Source: Lantana camara (Eukaryota; Streptophyta; Magnoliopsida; Lamiales; Verbenaceae). Taken from it: 64,000 nt of DNA. This document shows positions 55,607 through 64,000 of this stretch, piece by piece; the first letter of the stretch is position 1, and every line of letters starts with the position of its first letter. The notes under the pieces were generated by a model. It did not search any database. It had not been told where the DNA came from and saw only the letters and a program-made list of their open reading frames with translations. A program made the translations under genes and the position numbers. The DNA lies in NCBI GenBank assembly GCA_037501455.1, contig CM074857.1:120577501-120641500 (forward strand). Reading direction: 5' to 3'.

Positions 55607-57480
55607 TTAGATGCCACCCCCCCCCCCCCCGGCGCAACGAGCCTTTGGATCTTAGCTTCCAGCTGGCGACATTCATCCGTGTCGTGCCCTTTCTGCTTGT
55701 GGAAGGCATAGTACTTGTTGGAACGTTTCAGAGACTCGGTCTCTCTCATCTTGATGGGTCTCCTAAAGAGCTTTTTTTCGGAAAGGTTATAGACCTCAAA
55801 GTTCGGTCGAGTAAGTGGAATACGCTCGAAGCGTCGAGGAGGCAACGGCGACCTCTTGCGCTCCTGATGGCGCTCCTTCTTAACTGCGATCTCGCGTCCT
55901 CGTTCAGGGTGGCGTTCATTTCTTATGGGGCTATGATACCGGGGACCATTCGTCCCATACATATCCTCGAGCACAAAAAACGGCTCGGCAACCTCTCTTA
56001 AGGCCATAAGTGTCCCTGGCCTTCTCTCCACGATGGCATCAGCAAATTTTTTGCTCACATACTATTTGTGATCCACAGCCTGAAATAGCACTGGGATCAA
56101 GAAATCCATGGACGGCCTCTCCACTTGCAGTATCTCCATGTTGAAGCGGGCGAAGAACGAACGAAGAGACTCGCTCTTGCCTTGCACCACGTTATAGAGG
56201 GCAGTGGGCGCAGTGACTGGAGCTTTCAGGAAATTGAAGTGGTTGAGGAAAGCGTCGGCCAACTCTTTGTATGAGTGAATCGAGCGGGGTGGCAATCGCT
56301 TGTACCATTCTTGCGCCATTCCCACCAAGGAAGTGACAAAAACCTTGGCCCAATAGTTGCTGGAATGCTCATAGAGGTGCATCAAATGTAAAAAATGATC
56401 CAAATGCTCGGCTGGATCGGTCGTCCCGTCGTATCGGTTAATGGAAGTGGGAATTTTGGCCATCCCGGCTTGGGCCATTAAGACTTCTTCCACGAGGGGA
56501 GAGCCCCTTGCCAATGGGTGATAATCATAAGTGCCGAAGTTCTCTTCTGGCTCTCTTCGGCGAGGGACCTGCGGCTGTCGGTCTTTGTGACGAGCATCTC
56601 TGTCATCGGCTCGTTCATCCCTACTGTGGGAGATCTGAGACCGTGCACGAGAGAGCTGTCCAACCATGTCTTTCAAACCCTGCAGCTGGTCTTGCACAGC
56701 CGCGAGGATGTTAGGATTTACCTCACCGTCCCGGTCTCCTTGTCTGCCCGCGCGGGAAACCCTCCTGGAAACGTGGGAGTCCCCCTCATTCTCGTTAACC
56801 CTCTCAGTGGGCTCCCTGTTTCTGTCTTCAGGGAGCCGCTCGTTTTCGCCCTGGCGGGGCGCCTCATTAACTGGTGGTAGTGGTGGCACCCTGGGGACGG
56901 CCTGGGTTTCCCTAACAGGGAAAGCTTGCAATCCGCCCAAAGGTGCTGCGGTTTGAGTGGCCTGCCCAGAGGGGAAGTACATAGAATGGAATTTTTCCCA
57001 CACCCCCTGAACTGCCTGAACCTCACACTGGGTATACAAAGCCCTCAATTGCTGCGTAGTGAGGGGAGGTAACTCTACTCCTCCGACCTCCCTAGGAATC
57101 ACCACAGGGAGCTGGATTTGGCCGGCGAGGTACGGTTGAACCGGCGGCATCATAACAGCGGGAGCAAGCGTGTATCCCGGCGGCGGCATCATATATCCCT
57201 GACCTCTTGGGTTTACAAGGGCATGCACCCCTTGAGTTTGGGGAGGGTGTGAAAGAGCAAAGTGAGGTATTCCTCCTGCGGCGCCGGAAGCTGGTAGCGC
57301 TGGTGGTACCGGTGGGAGAATGGAAGATTCGGCCTGCACGGCCGCCCCGGTGAGGGGTACCCCACCTTCAGGGACGGTAGGGGGTGGGCCTCCGCCCACA
57401 GGGATGGTGGGTACTATGGTGTTGACGTCAGGAGAAGTGTTATCTCCTCCTCCCACAGTGCTGGATCTTGTAGCAACCAT
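55607..57480 (-). pseudogene. Gypsy gag with one nonsense mutation (copy 2)
   Basis: Same protein as 13537-15414 with a CAG to TAG change at 56059-56061 (Gln473, just after the gag domain), splitting the frame into 472 codons and a C-terminal piece holding the zinc-knuckle-like motif. At the junction tract the pol frame is offset +1 from gag, unlike the -1 of copy 1. Confidence 0.9.
55617..55635. repeat. C14 tract at the gag-pol junction (copy 2)
   Basis: Fourteen C (55617-55630) then GGCGC. It is the counterpart of the C12-(CG)7 tract at 13544-13569, with a different length and no CG repeat. Confidence 0.93.
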
Positions 57481-57548
57481 AGCTGTGAAGATTTCGGGGG
57501 TATTTGCTTTTCAACTAGCAGAAGAGATGGAAGAGGCGGAGAGATGGT

Positions 57549-57566
57549 TTCCCACAGAAGACGCCA
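57549..57566 (-). other. Gypsy primer binding site (copy 2)
   Basis: TGGCGTCTTCTGTGGGAA on the minus strand, unchanged from copy 1. Confidence 0.65.
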
Positions 57567-57570
57567 AAAA

Positions 57571-58404
57571 TGATGGGTTCCAAAAGGGGTGAGTCAGAAT
57601 CCGATCACTTTAGAATTTGTTTGAGTGGGGAAATCGCCAGAAGTCGCCGGAAAAAAGGGGGGTTCTACCTGCTAGGACAAACACTCAGAAGAGTCAGAAG
57701 GCCAAGCTGGGGAAACTGGGGGTGGTACCCAGTTTGGCTCTCCGACGCTCAAGTCAGATATAGATTTGAAAGAGAAGAAGTAAGCTTAGTAGGAGCTGTA
57801 GCAATGGAGATCGCTTACCGTGAAAGAGATAACTCTGTTTATTTATAGTTGAGGGTCAAGGACCCTTTGGTCATTTGCCACATGTGGTCCTGGCCGAATG
57901 TTGCCCTAACACGTGGCGCTGTGAGAGAGAAACCTAGGAGGAATCTTCTGCAAAAGCTGTTGGGAGTTAGTATTGGCAACAGTGGCAGGTGCCCGGGCAT
58001 GTACGGTGTGTCAGAGAGCCGTTTGGAGGGTTGGTGACGAGGGCTCGGGAGCACGCTCGTGATGACCAAAAGCCTTGGAGGCCAAGAAATCCGCCGGGGG
58101 GAATGAGGGCCCAGGCTCGTGTAGCGGATTGCAGGGGGAGCCTTTCTGAGGGAACGTAGCGTTCGAAGAAGGCTCCTTCTGATGGATTGGAATACTAGTC
58201 ATGTCGCGTGAAGAAGGCGCTCGTAGGAGAGCGGTGACAACGGTCACATGCGAGGGTGGCAGGGACAGCACGTGCTCTTGGAGGATGCTGGCGCTTTAAT
58301 GGGTTCATCGCTCGTTCAGGACTACTGTAATCAACTGGGCAAATGTTGTTCTCTAAGAAAGGCCACGTGTCCAAACGCGGAACGAGCGGATCTTGACCCC
58401 ATTA
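57571..58404 (-). repeat. Gypsy 5' LTR (copy 2)
   Basis: 834 bp; matches 15505-16338 in the markers that distinguish 5' from 3' LTR. TATA motif on the minus strand near 57841-57847. Confidence 0.94.
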
Positions 58405-60097
58405 GTATCCACACCAGTCCTAGAACACGGTCAAGCTAGTGAGAATGCTAGTTCTATGGCTTGTGTTTGGCTAGGATATTTTACTTTGAAAACTTTTCTT
58501 TTATTTTTCTCAAAAGCAATTAACACTTCTTGAGTGTTGGTCTAAAGAATAAGAGAAGCACCACCCCTTGTATTTATACTAGGTTGGTTTGAACCCTTAG
58601 GGTTTCCAAGAACCAATGTGCTTTGTTTTCGTGCTCACTAATTAACTAATTTAATTATTATTTTAATTGAATAATAAGTTCTCAACTTATTCTCCAAGTC
58701 TAGCAAGAAATGTCTTCTCTTTCCTACAATAGGAAGTTTGGCTTTTCAACCTTTACTAATTAAAGTAAAAAGTCAATTATTCAATAAATAAATTAATTCA
58801 TAATTAATTATTTATTGAGTTAATTATTTGAGAACAGTCTTAACAATTAATTCATAATTAATTAAAAGATCAAAATTAATTAATTACAATTTAATTAATT
58901 AATTATAGAAAAGAATTCACGTTACAAAATAAATCGCACTTTCGGAGCCACGTCACCGACACACGTGTCGGCCACGTGTGCGTGACACGTAGCGATCACG
59001 TACCGTGCGTAACACGTGGCGGGCCCACGTTTTCGTGGCCCTCTTTGATCAACAATTTGATCCTTCTTAATCCAATTAACATCCTACCATAACCCTAGTA
59101 TTCTGGCATTTGTGTGACCCCTAGCCGAATAATAAAATGAATCGAAGAACCTTTCATTCAATGACAGTCAGTGAAATACGATCCTCCTACAACTCCATCT
59201 CTCAATCAGGAACTAAGGTATGGGAATATTCTCAGAGCCTTGTTATTCTTTATCTTTAAAGTTAAGTTCGTTTCATATCCATTTAGATCTCAATCTAAGA
59301 AAACCCTATTTTCTTGATGTCTTGATCTTTTATCCACCTTGGGTTTAATATTTAATGGACTACGAACAACTTAATCAGTAAGAGACCATTCTTGTTCTTA
59401 ACAAGTGTAGGTCCTTTATCGATTCCACTAATTCTACATATGCCACTTGTGTAATCCCAACATAGGCTGTGGTTTAGGTGTCTATATGGTGACATCCTTT
59501 TGAGCCTATATCAAAGATTACAGAGTTAGCTCATATGAGACATTACAGAATCTCAAGTCAAAGGATTATTAATCACGCCATTGACCTGTGAGATATTTCC
59601 TAATCTGGAAGTTTCTAGGAGACTTCCTTTCCCATTTAGGAATGTTCTCACATGGGACATCTCAGTGATGAAGTTCTTGTAACAATCACCCTTATGTATT
59701 ATGAATGCATCATCGTATGCACTTATCATTCCATGAAACTGAATGATCCTTTAAAAGGACATAATCACATAAGCAAGTCTCAGCAGAGTCAAGGTCGACA
59801 CTCCCATTGTCTGTCGAACTCATTGACTTGAAGAAGTTTCTAATCCTCGCCTATGGAGTTAAGAACTTGTTTCATGTGCCGTTCTCATAAGGGCAAAGTT
59901 CTTAACGGCCTCATCGGATTAGGGGAGTTCAAAACATGCAAAACACAGTCAAACCCAAACAGACATAAATAAGCACATAAAGAAGTGATTGCCTATGAAC
60001 AAAATCATCTCGTTTATTATTCAAAGACTATTTGTGATTTTACAAGGAAATAGTAAAGTATAAACACTGCTTTAAGGGAACTATTCCTAATATAACC

Positions 60098-60564
60098 TCA
60101 TCAACATAGTATAGACCGTCACGCTCAGTACCACGCCCAATGATCTCCTTCGTATGAATGTCCTGTACAATGTAAAAACGAGGATACATTAGAATTACAC
60201 AGTTCAATTCATTTGTCACCTGGCTTAAAGACAGTAATTTGCAAGACAAAGAGGGAACATAAAGACAATTTTTTAATTTTAGCTTTGATGAGATAGTCAC
60301 GGATCCCTCCTTTTTGAACTCAACCAATTCTCCATTAGCAGTTTGAATATGAGTATTAGTTGGTGAAGTGGGCTCAAGAATATCTACGAGATCAAAGGTC
60401 ATAGAGTCGGTTGCCCCACAATCGAAGATCCACTGGGACACTTTTTGTGGTCGGGTTTGAGTATGATAGGCTTGTATTTGACTGGAGCCTTTTTCAAATG
60501 TCAGATCTACAATTTTACTACATGTAGGATCTGACATGTTGGTTGTTTTGTAGGTATAGACCAA
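60098..60564 (-). pseudogene. Copia-A protease and pre-integrase part (copy 2)
   Basis: As 18141-18580, with the D-C-G triplet. The frame is open nine codons further upstream (to 60564). Gag is again absent between this frame and the primer binding site. Confidence 0.88.
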
Positions 60565-60657
60565 ATGGAGGCCAATTAAGGTTTTGAGAAGGATAAAGGG
60601 ACGAGAATGTTGATGTTAAGACTGAGTCCCAAGAATCTTAATACCGCTCTGATACCA

Positions 60658-60837
60658 TGTTAGAACATGGTTTGGGAGAGAAATTAAAGTTTTCATTACG
60701 TAATCTACGGATCTGTAGAAAAAAGAGTTACAATCAGACTCTAAATTATAGGAAGAAGAATCCTTATAAGTCAGGGATATTTTGCATAATTAACGAGATC
60801 CTCCCTAATATAAAAGAGATGCACAAATCTTCTAACA
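60658..60837 (-). repeat. Copia-A 5' LTR (copy 2)
   Basis: 180 bp, nearly identical to 18701-18880, with the primer binding site at its left edge and the TSD at its right. Confidence 0.93.
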
Positions 60838-60842
60838 AGAAC

Positions 60843-61673
60843 GATTAATTTTTTTATTTTTTTTTTTTTTTTGGGCACAAAAGTATAAGCACGAACGATT
60901 ATAATGTGGATCCACTCGTATTCAACAATAAATTTTATAAGTAAATCGAGGTAGATTCAATATACCTCATCAATTGATGAATTCAATTAGAACAAATTCA
61001 AAAAAAAGTGTTTGAATCTTCATTTGATTTTTGCTATAGATTCCCGTATTGACGTACACATAAATGAAGCACTTTGCTTCTCATTGCAAAAACTAAAATC
61101 TGCATGCATAAAAATGAAATGAAAAGGACAAAAGATTTTGGGTTATGACTAGTTTAGACATAAAGTTTATACTATAAATTTAACTCAATTCTTTTCTTTT
61201 AATTTTTATATTCTCTTTGAATGATTTTGGCCACACGCTGTTTTTGTGAATTCCTTTGTAGTCCCTGACATCTGTTAGGGTTCCGTTATATCATTCCAAA
61301 AATAGTCTCGATTTTTTTAATTTGATAGGGATTGTATTGTTAAATTCATAATTTATAGGAATCGTTTTGTTTATATTTGTAAACTTTAAGAATGATTTTG
61401 TAATTCTGGTCATAAATTTAATGTAACGCTCATACAAACCGGCAGAGGCATTGTATTTTTACAAATTCAATTAGGGACATCAAACCAAGCAAGATTTATA
61501 AGGATTAAAATGTAATTTTTCGATATAAATGGATTGCGTTATAATTAAACCTAAATACATGGTAGTCAAATACAAATCACCCATTGTAATTAAAGTAGTA
61601 ACTAGTAAGGCTGAACACCCTCAAAAATCTATATATAGGAGGACCTATGGAGAGAACATCAACTTAACCAAAA
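60843..61673 (+). promoter_or_regulatory. P450 upstream region (copy 2)
   Basis: Counterpart of 18886-19712, with a poly-T tract four bases longer near 60858. The TATA box at about 61630-61637 and the short leader are unchanged. Confidence 0.6.
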
Positions 61674-63529
61674 ATGTGGAAGTTTGCGCTCATCTCATTG
61701 CTCACCATATTCCTTGTGTGGCTATGGAAAGTTTTCAACTGGATTTGGCTGGAGCCGAAGAGGATGGAGAAAATCCTCAGGAAGCAAGGTTTCAGAGGAA
61801 ATTCTTACAAGCTTCTCTATGGAGATACCGCTGAGATCGCGGACGCGTACAAAGAAGCCCACTCCAAACCCATCGGACTTCATGACAACATTGTGCCTCG
61901 TGTCCTTCCTTTTGTTCACAAGACCATAAATACTTATGGTCTGACGACATCGCTCTCATTATAAACCAGAAAATTGGGCGTGTGTTGCACGTATTAACAA
62001 TATAATTAACTAATAGTTAACTAACTGTGTTTTGACGATGTGCAGGCAAGAATTCATTTACCTGGATTGGACCAAGGCCACGAGTATATATATCGGAACC
62101 TGAATTGATGAGAGAGGCATTGTTGAAACATACGACCATTCAAAAGAATTTCAAAGTCGCCAACAAAATATACCAGTTGCTAGTTGGTGGCATTATCGAA
62201 TTCGAAGAAGAAAAATGGAGTACACATAGAACGAAATATAACCCTGCTTTTCATCTTGACAGGTTGAAGGTACGCTGTTTACTTAAAATTTTCTAAACTG
62301 GGATAACAGTTTCCATTTATCTCAGCTCATAACAGTCACAATTCTGGTGTGTATGAAGCGATTGTGCCCAACAATTAAAACTTGTTCTGATAACATATTG
62401 AATGAGTGGAGAAAGAAGATGAAGTATGGGTCCGGTAAGATCGATGTGTTCCATTATCTGGGATCCTACACTAGTTCATCAGTGGCAACCTCATTATTCA
62501 GCCATGAATATGATGAAGAGGTGAAAAAGTGTTTTCGGCTTCTCAGGGACCTCGCAATGATGGCTAACATTTCTGTCAAGACATTTGATATTCCTGGGAA
62601 AAGGTAACTACTTTTGTAAGTTGTAACTTCAGTCTTCATATATCATATGAGAGTGAGAACAGAACAGAGAGAATAAACGTTGTAAGATACACCGAAAGAA
62701 GGAAAGATAGGCCTGGCTGGTAGGACTAGTTGTCCCCTTCAAAAAATTCAGTCCTAACATACTTTGACCATACACAACAGTTTTCTTATAATATGCACCA
62801 ATCCAACGGAAAGCGTAAAATAATCATCACATGATTAACACTACACTGATCTAGGTTTGAGTAAAATGATATTCTTGAGAGAATGTTTGAAGTGGGTCCA
62901 GGAGCACTTTTATGGAATTACTACTGATCATAGGCAACCATAGAGGATTTTTTAATTTCCTGGTGGAGTTGATGTTCTTGAAAGTGAACTTTGTTGCATG
63001 CCTAGCTTTTTGGAGCTGCTCTTAGCTTCTTACACAATGATAGAGGAGGTTCCGTGATCTAGGTTCTTACATAAAGTTTACAAACCACCACGTTGATTAC
63101 ATGCATCTCATATTGATTAATTAATTGTTGATTAATTTGTTTAGGTACCTGCCAACCCCATTACATAAGAAGGCCACAGCAATTGAGGCTGAAGTCAGAA
63201 CTACATTCAGAAATATGATCAATAATAGAATAAAGAAGAGAAGAGAAGGAATCCAGGATGGCCAAGACTTATTTGATCTTTTTGTGGATGAGTTGTACGA
63301 TGAAAAGAAACATATGGAGAGCGACATTGAAAGCGTTGTCGATGACGCCATTGGAAATATGAAGCTCTTTTTCTTTGCAGGCTATGAGACGACTTCTAAT
63401 CTTCTGGTTTGGGTAATGGTCAATCTTGCCATTCACCAAGACTGGCAAGCTCGTGCAAGAGAGGAGGTTTTTCGTGTCCTGGGTGACAGAAAGAACCCTC
63501 CCTTAATTGACCTGAACCAGCTCAAAACT
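61674..63529 (+). CDS. Cytochrome P450, CYP72A-like (copy 2, exons 1-4 only, cut by window end)
   Basis: Exons 61674-61938, 62046-62269, 62326-62603 and 63145-63529, with splice sites identical to copy 1. They code for the first 384 residues: membrane anchor, WxxxR C-helix and AGYETT I-helix. Exon 5, with ExxR, PERF and the haem cysteine, should lie about 0.8 kb further on, past base 64000. The one clear protein change from copy 1 is Asn377 to Ile (AAT to ATT at 63506-63508). No stop or frameshift is seen, so this copy may be active if exon 5 is present. Confidence 0.85.
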
Positions 63530-63811
63530 GTAAGAATGCACATAATTTTGTCCAACCAAAATTGGACTTTTTTTCGGTGCTTTTATTATAATCACTCTAC
63601 TGAATTAGGCAACTTATAGACTGTTCTAAAATTTAATTGGACGGTGTTTAAATTTATCTTAAAAAGCATCTAAGCAACAAACATGCTAATTTAGAATTAT
63701 ACTATCTTTAATTACAAACTAAAGCTTATTAAGCTCTTTTTGAAGGACTTATAAAGCTTATAGTTGGGCGTCGTGAGTGTTGTAATCACGAGATATGCTA
63801 ACTGTTCTACA

Positions 63812-64000
63812 TTTAATCAAGGGCAAATTACACCAAGGTCCCCTAAGGTTTGGCATAATTACAAATTAATCCCTCCACTTCTGGAAATTACGGACTAGTC
63901 CCTATAAATACTGTTTCAATTGAGGTCCCTAGACGCCGTTAGGGTTCCGTTAATTTTGACAGGACTGCATTGTTGATGTGATTTAGTTAAGGGGTCGTTT
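63812..64000. mobile_element. Mutator-type MITE in P450 intron 4 (copy 2, left part)
   Basis: Left TSD TTTAATCAA (63812-63820) and left arm from 63821, as in copy 1; cut by the window end. Confidence 0.85.

Larger units (their letters stand above)
45756..58404 (-). mobile_element. Tat-group Ty3/gypsy LTR retrotransposon (copy 2)
   Basis: 12,649 bp, LTRs 45756-46589 and 57571-58404, TSD GTATC at 45751-45755 and 58405-58409. The outer end of the 5' LTR is CCCATTA, so the final CA has become TA. The antisense gene is intact, while gag and pol carry nonsense changes. Confidence 0.95.
45531..60092 (-). mobile_element. LTR-B solo LTR split by the gypsy element (copy 2)
   Basis: Blocks 45531-45755 and 58410-60092, flanked by TAACC (45526-45530 and 60093-60097). 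The left terminus reads TGGTGGAAAA instead of TGTTGGAAAA. A 109-bp segment present in copy 1 (17051-17159) is missing, with TGTGTG at the junction. The ACGT cluster is intact at about 58950-59030. Confidence 0.9.
42505..60837 (-). mobile_element. Copia-A LTR retrotransposon (copy 2)
   Basis: Same structure as 426-18880: LTRs 42505-42684 and 60658-60837, TSD AGAAC at 42500-42504 and 60838-60842, primer site 60646-60657 (TGGTATCAGAGC on the minus strand), polypurine tract 42685-42698. Shared insertion site and flanks show it is a duplicate, not a new insertion. Confidence 0.93.
42080..64000 (+). repeat. Segmental duplication, copy 2
   Basis: Direct near-identical copy of 1-22039, truncated by the window end inside the intron-4 MITE. 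Copy 2 lacks 18 bp of Copia-A RT (junction near 43743) and 109 bp of LTR-B (junction near 59111-59116). The gag-pol junction tract differs, and it carries scattered substitutions. Synteny runs from the AT-rich flank through the nested retrotransposons to the P450 gene. Confidence 0.97.

Overview
This is nuclear DNA of a flowering plant, most likely a eudicot. It is AT-rich, shows plant introns with GT/AG borders, a CYP72-clan cytochrome P450, and dense plant-type LTR retrotransposons, MITEs and SINE-like repeats. The species cannot be named from the sequence alone.

The dominant feature is a direct, near-identical duplication. Bases 1-22039 reappear at 42080-64000, with an offset that drifts from 42079 to 41961 through small indels. 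Both copies run into the window edges, so the repeat unit is probably a tandem segment of about 42 kb. Each copy holds the same nest of retrotransposons followed by a CYP72A-like P450 gene. In copy 1 all five P450 exons are present (19713-22812, 528 aa). In copy 2 exons 1-4 are present and exon 5 lies past the window end.

The nest can be read exactly from target-site duplications (TSDs). A Copia element (Copia-A, minus strand, 180-bp LTRs, TSD AGAAC) contains a solo LTR of about 2 kb from a second Copia family (LTR-B, TSD TAACC). That LTR contains a 12.6-kb Ty3/gypsy element (minus strand, 834-bp LTRs, TSD GTATC). The gypsy element has gag, then PR-RT-RNaseH-second RNaseH-integrase, so it belongs with the Tat group (Ogre/Retand-like). 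Between pol and the 3' LTR it carries a separate three-exon gene on the opposite strand with its own TATA box. This gene encodes a protein of about 884 aa with a 'putative gypsy type transposon' domain and a coiled coil. The two copies have decayed in a complementary way: copy 1 keeps pol open but has two frameshifts in the antisense gene, while copy 2 keeps the antisense gene open but has six nonsense mutations in gag-pol.

Between the duplicates (22.8-42.1 kb) lie the P450 3' end, a hAT-type MITE, unclassified LTR-like sequence, a heavily decayed Copia internal region with its LTR (LTR-C, 29979-32095), and a 3'-end Copia fragment with a second related LTR (LTR-D, 32571-34558, same family as LTR-B). 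Further on are low-complexity and TA-microsatellite DNA, a fold-back element (38880-40992) invaded by a solo LTR of the gypsy family (TSD TGTGT), and two SINE-like repeats. Apart from the P450 copies, all recognisable coding sequence belongs to mobile elements.
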